DNA of 64,000 nucleotides from Paramixta manurensis (GTDB lineage Bacteria > Pseudomonadota > Gammaproteobacteria > Enterobacterales > Enterobacteriaceae). This document shows, one piece after another, positions 8,483 to 17,028 of this stretch. The translations under genes were made by a program, and so were the position numbers. Where the stretch lies: assembly GCF_013285385.1 (NCBI RefSeq), contig NZ_CP054212.1, forward strand, positions 3,348,001 to 3,412,000, given 5' to 3'. Under the pieces are notes generated by a model that made no database searches, was not told the DNA's origin, and saw nothing but the letters and a program-made list of their open reading frames with translations. How positions within the stretch are numbered: the stretch's first letter is position 1; each line of letters opens with the position of its first letter.

Positions 8483-8941
8483 ATGCTTCCTATTGCGATT
8501 GGCGCGGATGACGCCGCCATTGAACTGAAAAACACCCTTGTCCACTACTTGCAACAGTCAGGCTTTAGCGTGACTGATTACAGCGTCGACACACGGCAAG
8601 ATAGCGGCAGCGCTTACCCTGATATTGCCTGGACAGTGGCACAAGCCATCAAATCGGGTCGTCACCAACGTGGCATTCTGGTTTGCGGTACCGGAATTGG
8701 GATGAGTATTACCGCCAATAAGGTACCGGGTATCCGCGCCGCGCAGTGTCATGACACCTATTCCGCTGAACGCGCGCGTAAAAGTAACGATGCGCAAATT
8801 GTGTCGCTAGGGTCGCGGGTGATTGGGCCGGAGTTGGCGAAATCGATTGTCGCCGCCTGGCTTAATGCGGAATTTGAAGGCGGACGATCCGCACCCAAAG
8901 TAGAAAAAATTGGCTATTACGAACGACAGGAGAGTGAGTAA
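8483..8941 (+). CDS. RpiB/LacAB-family sugar-phosphate isomerase
   Basis: A 152-residue isomerase of the ribose-5-phosphate isomerase B family. The active-site segment GILVCGTGIGMSITANK contains the base Cys68 and the phosphate-binding GTG.GMS loop; the N-terminal IGADDAA and the SNDAQI.SLGSRVIG segments are typical. It has a GGAG Shine-Dalgarno. It diverges from the polyol operon and reads towards talA and tktB. In four-carbon polyol pathways, RpiB relatives (DerI, EryI) convert erythrulose 4-phosphate to erythrose 4-phosphate, and that is the role inferred here. An alternative is allose-6-phosphate isomerisation for the rare-sugar operon at 15-23 kb, which lacks its own isomerase. Confidence 0.85.
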   Translation: MLPIAIGADDAAIELKNTLVHYLQQSGFSVTDYSVDTRQDSGSAYPDIAWTVAQAIKSGRHQRGILVCGTGIGMSITANKVPGIRAAQCHDTYSAERARKSNDAQIVSLGSRVIGPELAKSIVAAWLNAEFEGGRSAPKVEKIGYYERQESE

Positions 8942-9123
8942 ACCGCTCTCCATAACAGCCGTGTTGCGGCGCAAGACGCTGCAATCTGCTGTGAGGCGAG
9001 CCCATTGCAACAATCAGAGAAAACGCATTTTCATCGGAAAGCGCCTGAGGCAATGTGGTTGATCTGTCATTTACCGAACGCGGCTATCAGGCTGCATAAC
9101 GTTGCCTGAGTTAGCCCGTTCTG

Positions 9124-9142
9124 ACACCGCCATCGGCGGTGT
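9124..9142 (+). other. Hairpin in the talA leader
   Basis: ACACCGCC-ATC-GGCGGTGT forms a perfect 8-bp stem with a 3-base loop, 33 bases before the talA start. There is no T-run. It may protect the talA message or block read-through from rpiB. The remaining gap 8942-9175 shows nothing else I can support. Confidence 0.4.
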
Positions 9143-9175
9143 TGCATTACCGATTGCTTATCAAGGAGATAAGAG

Positions 9176-10126
9176 ATGAACCAGCTTGATGCACTAAAAC
9201 AGTTCACTACCGTGGTGGCGGACAGTGGCGACATTGAATCTATTCGTAACTATCACCCCGAAGATGCAACCACCAACCCGTCTCTGATCCTGAAAGCGTC
9301 TGGCCTTGAGTCTTACAAGCACCTGATTGACGATGCGATTGAATACGCGAAGAAACAGGGCGGCAGCAAAGAAACCCAAATTATCAACGCCAGCGATAAA
9401 GTTGCGATTAACCTCGGCATGGAAATATTAAAAAGCATACCGGGCCGCGTTTCGACTGAGGTTGACGCCCGTCTCTCTTATGATCGCGGGATGTGTGTGA
9501 CCAAAGCAGAGAAACTGGTGAGGATGTATGAAGATCACGGTATTGACCGCTCTCGTATCCTGATCAAACTGGCTTCAACCTGGGAAGGTATCCGCGCGGC
9601 GGAAGAGCTGGAAAAAAACGGCATCAATTGTAACCTGACGTTACTGTTTTCATTTGCCCAGGCACGCGCCTGTGCCGAAGCGGGCGTCTTTCTGATTTCG
9701 CCGTTTGTCGGCCGTATTTTCGACTGGTATAACAGCCGTAAACCGCTCGACCCCTATGTGGTGGATGAGGATCCGGGCGTGAAGTCAGTGCGTAATATTT
9801 ATGATTACTATAAACAGCACCGTTATAACACCGTCATTATGGGCGCCAGCTTCCGTAAAGTGGAGCAAATCTTGGCGTTAGCAGGCTGCGATCGTCTGAC
9901 GATCTCCCCCAACCTGCTGGAAGAGTTACAAGCGAGCGATGCGCCCGTCGAGCGTAAATTGATCCCCTCTACCGAAGCTTTCCATCAGCCTGCTCCGCTG
10001 TCAGAAGCGCAATTCCGTTGGGAACATAACCAAGATCCGATGGCGGTAGACAAACTGGCGGACGGTATTCGTCAGTTCGCCGCCGACCAGGAAAAACTGG
10101 AAGAAGTGCTGGCGGCACGTCTGTAA
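9176..10126 (+). CDS. talA: Transaldolase A
   Basis: Class I aldolase of the non-oxidative pentose phosphate pathway, moving dihydroxyacetone units between sedoheptulose 7-phosphate, glyceraldehyde 3-phosphate, erythrose 4-phosphate and fructose 6-phosphate. At 316 residues it has the normal length. The Schiff-base lysine is K131 in RILIKLASTWEG, and the signatures ATTNPSLIL and NLTLLFSFAQA are present. AAGGAGAT precedes the ATG. The talA-tktB pairing and position next to maeB identify it as talA and not talB. Its neighbour on the other side delivers, by inference, erythrose 4-phosphate, a direct substrate. Confidence 0.96.
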   Translation: MNQLDALKQFTTVVADSGDIESIRNYHPEDATTNPSLILKASGLESYKHLIDDAIEYAKKQGGSKETQIINASDKVAINLGMEILKSIPGRVSTEVDARLSYDRGMCVTKAEKLVRMYEDHGIDRSRILIKLASTWEGIRAAEELEKNGINCNLTLLFSFAQARACAEAGVFLISPFVGRIFDWYNSRKPLDPYVVDEDPGVKSVRNIYDYYKQHRYNTVIMGASFRKVEQILALAGCDRLTISPNLLEELQASDAPVERKLIPSTEAFHQPAPLSEAQFRWEHNQDPMAVDKLADGIRQFAADQEKLEEVLAARL

Positions 10127-10133
10127 TCCGACA

Positions 10134-10156
10134 GGCGGCAGCCGTACGCTGCCGCC
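10134..10156 (+). terminator. Hairpin after talA
   Basis: GGCGGCAG and CTGCCGCC form a perfect 8-bp stem around a 7-base loop, 8 bases after the talA stop. No T-run follows, so partial termination or RNA protection between talA and tktB is more likely than a full stop. Confidence 0.45.
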
Positions 10157-10252
10157 TCAGCCTAATGGCGTTGTCTCGTAGAGTCGGGGCACCTCCCGGC
10201 ATCTACCAGACAACGTTTAAATTTCCCCACCCCGAATTCAAGGGAGAAAAAC

Positions 10253-12253
10253 ATGTCTTCACGTAGAGAGCTGGCTAATGCGATTCGTGCGCTAAGTATG
10301 GATGCGGTTCAAAAAGCGAATTCCGGTCACCCTGGCGCGCCAATGGGAATGGCGGATATTGCCGAAGTGCTATGGCGCGACTTCCTCCACCACAACCCGA
10401 CGAATCCCGCCTGGTTCGATCGCGACCGCTTTATTTTGTCGAACGGCCACGGCTCGATGCTGTTGTACAGCCTGCTCCATCTAACCGGTTATGACTTGCC
10501 GATGGAAGAGCTGAAAAACTTCCGCCAGCTACACTCTAAAACACCAGGTCACCCGGAAATCGGCTATACCCCCGGTGTTGAAACCACGACCGGCCCGTTA
10601 GGGCAAGGGCTGGCGAATGCCGTCGGTCTGGCCATCGCAGAGCGCACGCTTGGCGCGCAGTTTAACCGTCCCGATCACAATATTGTCGATCACTATACCT
10701 ACGTCTTTATGGGTGATGGCTGCCTGATGGAGGGCATCTCCCATGAAGCATGCTCACTGGCGGGAACATTGGGGCTGGGTAAACTGATTGGCTTCTACGA
10801 TCACAACGGAATCTCCATTGACGGCGAAACCGCAGGATGGTTCACCGATGATACCGCCAAACGTTTTGAAGCCTACCATTGGCATGTGGTACACGAAATT
10901 GACGGTCATGACCCAGACGCGGTGGCAAAAGCCATTAAAGAAGCGCAAAGCGTCACCGATAAGCCGTCGTTGATTATCTGCCGTACCGTGATTGGTTTCG
11001 GTTCACCGAATAAGTCCGGTAAAGAAGAAGCGCATGGCGCCGCGTTAGGCGAGGAAGAAGTCGCGCTGACCCGTAAAGCGCTGGGCTGGAACTATCCGCC
11101 ATTTGAGGTTCCTAAAGAAATCTATCAGCAATGGGATGCCAAAACCGAAGGCGAAAAACACGAGAAAGCGTGGAAGGATAAATTCACGGCTTATCAAAGC
11201 GCGCATCCCGAATTAGCGAAAGAGTTTCTGCGTCGCATGGACGGCGGAATGCCTGAGAACTGGCAGGCCGATGCGCAGAAATTTATCGAGCAACTGCAAG
11301 CCAACCCGCAAAAAATCGCCAGCCGTAAAGCCTCACAAAATACGCTGGAAGTGTTTGGTAAACTACTTCCGGAATTCCTCGGCGGCTCCGCCGACCTGGC
11401 GCCGAGTAACCTGACCATTTGGTCTGGTTCGAAATCCATTAAGGATGACCTCGCCGGTAACTATATTCACTATGGCGTACGTGAATTCGGCATGACGGCA
11501 ATCGCCAACGGTATTGCGCATCACGGCGGGTTCGTGCCTTATACCGCAACGTTCTTGATGTTTGTTGAATATGCGCGTAATGCGGCACGTATGGCGGCGT
11601 TGATGAAGGCGCGGCAAATTATGGTCTATACCCATGACTCCATTGGTCTGGGCGAAGATGGCCCGACCCACCAGCCGGTTGAGCAGCTAGCCAGCCTGCG
11701 GCTGACGCCGAATATGAGCGTATGGCGTCCATGCGATCAGGTGGAAACCGCTGTGGCGTGGAAACATGCGGTGGAGCGTCATCATGGCCCGACCGCCTTG
11801 ATCCTCTCACGCCAGAATTTGGCGCAGCCTGAGCGTAACAAAGCGCAACTGGAGAATATTTCGCGTGGCGCTTACGTCTTGAAAGACAGCGACGGCACGC
11901 CAGATATTATTCTGATTGCCACCGGCTCCGAGGTGGAGATTACGCTCGGCGCGGCGGAAAAATTGAGCGCCAGCGGACATAAGGTGCGCGTCGTCTCGAT
12001 GCCGTCAACCGACCTGTTTGATAAACAAGAGGCGGCATACCGCGAATCCGTGCTGCCCTCCACCGTCACCGCACGCGTGGCGGTAGAGGCCGGGATTGCC
12101 GACTATTGGTATAAATATGTTGGCCTTAACGGCGCCATTGTCGGGATGACCAGCTTTGGCGAATCGGCACCAGCCGATAAGTTGTTTAAAGAGTTTGGCT
12201 TTACGGTGGAAAACATTGTTAGCCATGCGGAAGCGTTGTTGAAACCGCACTAA
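10253..12253 (+). CDS. tktB: Transketolase 2
   Basis: Thiamine-diphosphate enzyme transferring two-carbon units in the pentose phosphate pathway. At 666 residues it matches TktB (667 in E. coli). The N-terminal ANSGHPGAPMG, the metal/cofactor motif GDGCLMEGISHEA to DHNGISIDG (about 155-190), the pyrimidine-domain GVREFGMTAIANGIA, and THDSIGLGEDGPTHQP are all intact. A strong AAGGGAG ribosome site lies 8 bases before ATG. It is downstream of talA with a 126-base spacer, as in E. coli. It consumes erythrose 4-phosphate, so it completes the route inferred for the neighbouring polyol cluster. Confidence 0.96.
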   Translation: MSSRRELANAIRALSMDAVQKANSGHPGAPMGMADIAEVLWRDFLHHNPTNPAWFDRDRFILSNGHGSMLLYSLLHLTGYDLPMEELKNFRQLHSKTPGHPEIGYTPGVETTTGPLGQGLANAVGLAIAERTLGAQFNRPDHNIVDHYTYVFMGDGCLMEGISHEACSLAGTLGLGKLIGFYDHNGISIDGETAGWFTDDTAKRFEAYHWHVVHEIDGHDPDAVAKAIKEAQSVTDKPSLIICRTVIGFGSPNKSGKEEAHGAALGEEEVALTRKALGWNYPPFEVPKEIYQQWDAKTEGEKHEKAWKDKFTAYQSAHPELAKEFLRRMDGGMPENWQADAQKFIEQLQANPQKIASRKASQNTLEVFGKLLPEFLGGSADLAPSNLTIWSGSKSIKDDLAGNYIHYGVREFGMTAIANGIAHHGGFVPYTATFLMFVEYARNAARMAALMKARQIMVYTHDSIGLGEDGPTHQPVEQLASLRLTPNMSVWRPCDQVETAVAWKHAVERHHGPTALILSRQNLAQPERNKAQLENISRGAYVLKDSDGTPDIILIATGSEVEITLGAAEKLSASGHKVRVVSMPSTDLFDKQEAAYRESVLPSTVTARVAVEAGIADYWYKYVGLNGAIVGMTSFGESAPADKLFKEFGFTVENIVSHAEALLKPH

Positions 12254-12269
12254 TCTCGGCGACTAATCC

Positions 12270-12307
12270 CGCTGGCGGGCGCACCTATTCGGCGTTCGCC
12301 AGCGTTT
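12270..12307 (+). terminator. Terminator after tktB
   Basis: CGCTGGCG at 12270 pairs with CGCCAGCG ending at 12304, followed by TTT and a T-rich stretch. It lies 16 bases after the tktB stop. The loop is long but contains a smaller internal pairing. Confidence 0.55.
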
Positions 12308-12419
12308 ACTGATTTCTTCCCCAAAGCGCTATCCAGCAAACTGATACATAAAAAAATCCCTCCTCCCCCTTTCAGCGCGGCGTAAAGTGATTACTATTAA
12401 CCTCTTCCCGTTTACTCAG

Positions 12420-13604
12420 ATGGATGTCAACTCGTTGAAAACGCGTTTTCACTTGATCGCCGCGCTGTGGCTCGGCACGCTGCCTTTTACCGGCCAGGCG
12501 CAGACCTCGCCCGATCCGCTGTTGGCTTCGCAAATTGTTGATCGTTACGCCGAACATATTTTTTATGGTAGCGCCGCGACCGGCATGGCATTAGTCGCTA
12601 TTGATGGTAATCAGCGCGTGTTTACCAGCTTTGGCGAAACCCGCCCCGGTAACAATATCCGGCCGCAAAAAGACTCCCTGATCCGTATCGCCTCACTTAG
12701 TAAGCTGATGACCAGCGAAGTGATGGTTAAGCTGGCGGAACAAGGCCGCTTAAATCTGGATGATCCGCTCAGTAAATTCGCACCGCCTGGCCGCAGAGTG
12801 CCAACGTATGATGGTCAAACCATCCGTTTAGTTAACCTGGCCACTCACACCAGCGGCTTGCCACGCGAACAACCCGGCGGTAAACCGATACGCCCCGTAT
12901 TTGTTTGGCCTACCCAATCAGAGCGCTGGAGCTGGTTACAAACAGCGCAACTCAAAGCGCCGCCTGGCGCACGCGCCTCCTATTCTAATCTCGCCTATGA
13001 TTTGTTGGGCGATGCGCTCGCACGGGCGGCGGGAACACCTTACCCAACACTGTTCAAACAGTTAATTACCCGTCCGTTAGGAATGAAAGACACCACCTTC
13101 ACCCCTTCGCCGGAGCAGTGTAGCCGCCTGATGGTGCCGGAAAAAAGCGCCAGCCCCTGCATGAATACGTTGGCGGCTATCGGTAGCGGCGGCGTTTACT
13201 CTACGCCTGATGATATGGGGCGCTGGATGCAGCAATTCCTCTCTTCCGATGTCTATCGCCGTAGCGCACAAATCGATCGGCTACAGACGCTGATTTATAA
13301 ACGCGCGCAGTTAACCAAAGTGGAAGGAATGGACGTTCCCGGTAAAGCCGATGCGTTAGGCATGGGATGGGTCTATATGGGGCCGAGAGATGGCCATCCG
13401 GGCATTATTGAAAAAACCGGCGGCGGCGGCGGATTTATTACCTATATCGCCATGGTGCCACAGCAAAATGTCGGCGTGTTCGTGGTGCTCACCCGCTCCT
13501 CGTTAACGCGTTTTAAAGTCATGAGCGATGGCGTTAACGATATGTTGGCGGAACTGGTTGGCAACCAGCAAGATTCGCCGGTGTTGGTACAAGCGATTAA
13601 ATAA
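12420..13604 (+). CDS. ampH: AmpH-type DD-carboxypeptidase/endopeptidase
   Basis: Periplasmic or membrane-associated serine beta-lactamase-fold hydrolase acting on peptidoglycan peptides. The nucleophile motif SLSK is at S92-K95, the YSN-type motif lies in ASYSNLAYD, and the third motif region is KTGGGGGF. Blocks such as GSAATGMALVAIDGNQRVF, NLATHTSGLPREQPGG and AIGSGGVYSTPDDM match E. coli AmpH. Residues 8-28 form a signal peptide ending TGQAQT. The ATG at 12420 places this signal at the N-terminus; a GTG at 12387 in the same frame is possible, and neither has a clear Shine-Dalgarno. In E. coli ampH lies elsewhere, so its place here differs. It converges on the DUF1176 gene. Confidence 0.9.
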   Translation: MDVNSLKTRFHLIAALWLGTLPFTGQAQTSPDPLLASQIVDRYAEHIFYGSAATGMALVAIDGNQRVFTSFGETRPGNNIRPQKDSLIRIASLSKLMTSEVMVKLAEQGRLNLDDPLSKFAPPGRRVPTYDGQTIRLVNLATHTSGLPREQPGGKPIRPVFVWPTQSERWSWLQTAQLKAPPGARASYSNLAYDLLGDALARAAGTPYPTLFKQLITRPLGMKDTTFTPSPEQCSRLMVPEKSASPCMNTLAAIGSGGVYSTPDDMGRWMQQFLSSDVYRRSAQIDRLQTLIYKRAQLTKVEGMDVPGKADALGMGWVYMGPRDGHPGIIEKTGGGGGFITYIAMVPQQNVGVFVVLTRSSLTRFKVMSDGVNDMLAELVGNQQDSPVLVQAIK

Positions 13605-13617
13605 ACGCTGGCGCAGG

Positions 13618-14709
13618 CTACTTAGCTGCGGCGCCCGCATCCACCGTTTCCTCGCTGGCACGCTGGCTGACCCACAAGGTTGGCCAGTCATCGCTGCCGT
13701 GCCACGCATCGCAGGTGCTCTCTTCGGCGTACTCCGCCAATACAAACTCCCGCCCGTCAAACTGCCAGCGCGTCGCGTTACCGCAATCTCCCAACCCGCG
13801 CCCCTTGGAAAAGGTCAACAACTCACTGCGCGAAGCATCATACTCGGCATTGACCAGTTCCATCTGCTTGTCGCCATGATTCGGCGGTACAAAGGGCAAC
13901 GTGAGTGTCAGCCCACGCGCGACGTAAGGTAGCGAGCGCGTGACTTCAAACGCCAAGTCAATCACGTTATAGGCGCCCATCTCACAACTCACCAGCAACA
14001 GCGCTTTCTCATCGCTAAGCGGCGCAACGCTGACCTCGCGCCGCATCGGATCAAGCGAGCACTCATCGGCATTCACGCGCCAGGTCCCGAAATCAATCAG
14101 CCCGGTGGTTTCATCGCGCGTCAACGGCGTAGGCGGCTGACCCGGCGTGCGCATTTGCGGCGCTTCCGGTTCGGGCGGCACATCAACTGCGGCCCGATCG
14201 CCACGTTTGATCCACGCGCTCATGCCATTTACTCGCCCCTGCAATTCATCCATTAACAGCAGCGCCGCTTTCAAACCATGTAAAGAGATGGTGGCCTGCG
14301 GACGGTAGGTAAGCTGGATATTATCGGCATCCAGCACTTGCGCCAAAAACTCATCAATGGAAATCATATGCGCGGTCGCCAGATGATGCGGCTCTACGCT
14401 CCAGTGTTTCAGGTCAGGCTTTAGGCGTTGCTGATCAAGCAACAAATTATCTTTCAGCGGGCCGCCCGCCAGCTCCCCGGTATAGCGGTTGCCATAATCA
14501 ATACGCAACAATGGGCGGTCATTGCCGCCCGCATGGCGAGAAAGGCTCATCACCAATCCGTTATCACCGGGGATATTCCGCGCCACACAAAAATTAAGGT
14601 TATTGCAGGTAATCTGCCAGTCGGAGAACGTCTTTTGCAACGGTGCCGCATGTACGCTGGCAACAAGAAGAAAAGGCAAAAGGAACAGCGATTTCATCCA
14701 ATAAGACAT
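13618..14709 (-). CDS. DUF1176 exported protein
   Basis: About 363 residues, exported. The N-terminus MSYWMKSLFLLPFLLVASVH followed by AAPL is a signal peptide, which argues for starting at 14709 (or at the ATG 12 bases later) and not at the longest open frame (14796). After the signal, FSDWQITCNNLNFCVARNI resembles the double-cysteine N-terminal block of DUF1176 proteins. A Pro-rich linker (PPEPEAPQMRTPGQPPTPL, near residue 200) joins it to a second domain that contains GDCGNATRWQFDGREFVLAEY near the end. Eight or so paired cysteines suggest disulfides. The function of the family is not known to me; a periplasmic location is the only firm inference. Confidence 0.8.
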   Translation of the reverse strand: MSYWMKSLFLLPFLLVASVHAAPLQKTFSDWQITCNNLNFCVARNIPGDNGLVMSLSRHAGGNDRPLLRIDYGNRYTGELAGGPLKDNLLLDQQRLKPDLKHWSVEPHHLATAHMISIDEFLAQVLDADNIQLTYRPQATISLHGLKAALLLMDELQGRVNGMSAWIKRGDRAAVDVPPEPEAPQMRTPGQPPTPLTRDETTGLIDFGTWRVNADECSLDPMRREVSVAPLSDEKALLLVSCEMGAYNVIDLAFEVTRSLPYVARGLTLTLPFVPPNHGDKQMELVNAEYDASRSELLTFSKGRGLGDCGNATRWQFDGREFVLAEYAEESTCDAWHGSDDWPTLWVSQRASEETVDAGAAAK

Positions 14710-15188
14710 TAAAAGATCAGGTCCCCGAATAAATGAAGTTATGATGATAGCGCAACGGTAACCCTTCAACATCTCTTTCTCTGTGACCGCCTCCAAAAAG
14801 CCATGGCGGAACGCAACCTATGTCGGCGTAAAAACGCGACACCGGGCATATTCATCATCCCGATGCGGTGCTAATCGCTCAATCGGATTCGTCGGACTAT
14901 CGCTCAGCGGCAAGCAAAACGGTCAAATCCACACATCCGGTCATAAACAGTCAATTTATTTCCACTGCTTAAAAGCGACCGTTATGGCATTAATAGTAAA
15001 TGGCTCGGCGATAAACCCACTATTTTGTGATTTAAATCACTAATTAGTGAAATACAAACCAGCCATTACATTTTCTATTCGATTCATATCACTTATTTCA
15101 GCGTCCCCGGTTTACCCCCTACGTACTATTGCCTGGGACACATTTTGCGTTGTTGCTATCCATTACTTTACCTACAGCGGAGGTCACC
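14710..15188. promoter_or_regulatory. Control region before the rare-sugar operon
   Basis: A 479-base gap between the DUF1176 gene and the DeoR regulator. The half next to the regulator is AT-rich and holds a CRP-like site overlapping a perfect 14-base palindrome (listed separately). The half near the DUF1176 gene shows no gene or repeat that I can support. Confidence 0.5.
15023..15050 (+). promoter_or_regulatory. CRP-like site overlapping a palindromic operator
   Basis: TGTGA-TTTAAA-TCACT (15026-15041) differs from the CRP pattern only in the last base. Its right half is also the left half of TCACTAATTAGTGA (15037-15050), a perfect 14-base palindrome. Positioned about 140-165 bases before the DeoR-type start, it looks like an activator site overlapped by a repressor operator, probably for the DeoR protein itself. 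Confidence 0.6.
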
Positions 15189-16019
15189 ATGTTACCTATC
15201 GAACGTCAGCGTCAAATTATTGAGACGCTTAATTTAAATGGACGTGTGCTGGTAACCGAGTTGGTTAAGTTATGTCAGGTTTCGCAAGAAACCATTCGAC
15301 GTGATTTAGCGCAACTGGAAAAAAAAGGGTTATTACATCGTAGTCATGGCGGTGCGGTTATTGCGCAGCGTAGTCAGGGAAATAGCGCCGGAAGTAAAAA
15401 TGCGCTGAATGAATACGAATTAGCTTTCCGCCAACGAATGAATGAAAACGTTCAACAAAAAATGCAGATAGCAAAACGCGCGCTGGATTTTATTAGCGTT
15501 GGCGATTGTCTACTGCTCGATAGCAGCACCACCTGCTGGTTTCTGGCCCGACAGTTACCGGATATTGAATTAACCGTGCTAACCAATTCATTACGGGTAA
15601 TTCAGAGTCTGGCGGCAAAAAGTAATATTCGCACGATTTGTCTCGGCGGCGAATATTCCGAACGGTACGAAGATTTTAACGGTGTCGTCGCGGAACAACC
15701 GTTAAGAGAATTTTTAATTAATAAGATTTTCTTCTCATGCAGCGGTTTTGGTAAAGACGGTTACCTACGTGAAAGCAATGAGAATCACGCACATTTAAAA
15801 CAACAAATGTTATTAGCGGCAGAACGTAAATATTTACTTATGGATGCCAGTAAATTTCTGCGGCCCTCATTCGCGCGTATTTGCCATTACCGCGATGTGG
15901 ATTTTTTGATTACCGACCACCTGAAAGATAGAGATCTACAACAAGAATTGGCCTGGAACGGCGTGAACGTGATCAATTGTTCACAACGTCCACAAGCCAT
16001 GCAGTTAATCAATTCCTAA
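15189..16019 (+). CDS. DeoR-family repressor of the rare-sugar operon
   Basis: A 276-residue DeoR/GlpR regulator. The N-terminal winged helix has the canonical form RQRQIIETL..NGRVLVTELVKLCQVSQETIRRDL (residues about 5-42), then HRSHGGAV; the C-terminal sugar-phosphate sensor has LLDSSTTCWFLARQL, TNSLRVIQ and CLGGEYSERYEDF. GGAGG lies eight bases before the ATG at 15189; the open frame extends 20 codons further up without a ribosome site. The binding-protein gene starts 22 bases after its stop, so it is the first gene of the operon and probably represses itself through the palindrome upstream. The effector is likely a sugar phosphate of this pathway. Confidence 0.88.
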   Translation: MLPIERQRQIIETLNLNGRVLVTELVKLCQVSQETIRRDLAQLEKKGLLHRSHGGAVIAQRSQGNSAGSKNALNEYELAFRQRMNENVQQKMQIAKRALDFISVGDCLLLDSSTTCWFLARQLPDIELTVLTNSLRVIQSLAAKSNIRTICLGGEYSERYEDFNGVVAEQPLREFLINKIFFSCSGFGKDGYLRESNENHAHLKQQMLLAAERKYLLMDASKFLRPSFARICHYRDVDFLITDHLKDRDLQQELAWNGVNVINCSQRPQAMQLINS

Positions 16020-16041
16020 TCCGGACACCTACGGAGAAATT

Positions 16042-17025
16042 ATGAAAAGAACACTCGTCGCCTGTACCCTGCTCGCTCTGTTTGCCGCTTCATATGCTAA
16101 TGCCGCCGATAAACTGCGGATGGGCATCGTCGTGAAGGTTGGCGGTATTCCATGGTTTAACGCCATGGAAGCCGGGATCAAAAGCGAAGCGGCCAAGCGC
16201 GGTATTGATGCGTGGCAAGTTGGGCCAACGGCGGCAGACCCGGCGTTACAAGTGCGTGCGATTGAAGATCTGATTGCGCAAAAAGTCGACATCATTGGCG
16301 TGGTGCCGAATGACCCGAAAGTACTAGAACCGGTGCTGAAAAAGGCGCGCGACGCCGGGATTAAAGTGATTACCCATGAGTCTCCCGGACAGAAATACGC
16401 TAACTGGGACTTTGAGTTGGTCGACGCGCCAACGCATGGCATCAATCATATGAAAGCGTTGGCGCAATGTATGCACGAAGAAGGCAAATACGCGGTCTAT
16501 GTCGGTAGCCTGACGGTGCCGCTGCATCAACAATGGACCGACGCCGCCGTGCAGTACCAAAAGGCGCACTACCCGAAAATGCAAATGGTTACCGACCGCT
16601 TTGGCGTCGGGGAATCACTGGATGATTCTATCCGCACCACCAACGAGCTGATGTCGAAATATCCCGATCTGAAAGGCATTCTCGCCTTCGGTTCCCAGGG
16701 GCCAATCGGCGCCGGGCGCGCAGTATTAAACCGCAATAAAACCAACCAAGTATGCGTTATCGGCTCATTCAGCCCGGGACAAGGCGCGTCGCTGGTTAAC
16801 CGTGGCGCAATTAAGGGTGGCTATATCTGGAACCCGATGACCGCAGGCGAAGTGTTCGTTCGCATTGCCGACATGATGCAGAAGAACCAGCCGATCAAAG
16901 ACGGTATGACCATTGAAGGGTTAGGCAAGGTGAAGGTGGATGAAAAAGATCACAACATCCTCGGCAATAACACCGAAAGCCTGGATAAAGCCAACCTGCC
17001 GAAACTGGTTAAAATGGGGCTGTAA
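16042..17025 (+). CDS. Sugar ABC transporter binding protein, LsrB/RhaS-like
   Basis: Periplasmic substrate-binding protein, 327 residues, with a clear signal peptide (MKRTLVACTLLALFAASYANA, cleavage before ADK). The fold is that of class I periplasmic binding proteins: MGIVVKVGGIPWFNAMEAGI at the start, VDIIGVVPNDPKVLEPVLKKA, and THESPG in the hinge region. The general pattern is nearer to LsrB and rhamnose-binding RhaS than to AlsB or RbsB. It heads the transport part of the operon, three bases before the ATPase. The ligand is not evident. An aldohexose or ketohexose such as allose or allulose fits the downstream epimerase, but AI-2 or a pentose cannot be excluded. Confidence 0.85.
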   Translation: MKRTLVACTLLALFAASYANAADKLRMGIVVKVGGIPWFNAMEAGIKSEAAKRGIDAWQVGPTAADPALQVRAIEDLIAQKVDIIGVVPNDPKVLEPVLKKARDAGIKVITHESPGQKYANWDFELVDAPTHGINHMKALAQCMHEEGKYAVYVGSLTVPLHQQWTDAAVQYQKAHYPKMQMVTDRFGVGESLDDSIRTTNELMSKYPDLKGILAFGSQGPIGAGRAVLNRNKTNQVCVIGSFSPGQGASLVNRGAIKGGYIWNPMTAGEVFVRIADMMQKNQPIKDGMTIEGLGKVKVDEKDHNILGNNTESLDKANLPKLVKMGL

Positions 17026-17028
17026 ACG

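Noticed and set aside
13077..13271. Minus-strand frames inside ampH
   Set aside because: Shadow of the conserved AmpH frame; no motif.
14783..15043. 86-codon plus-strand frame before the DeoR gene
   Set aside because: It crosses the CRP-like site and palindrome, has biased low-similarity composition and no convincing start signal.
15129..15188. N-terminal extension of the DeoR regulator
   Set aside because: Twenty codons without ribosome site; GGAGG precedes the ATG at 15189, which begins the canonical helix-turn-helix.
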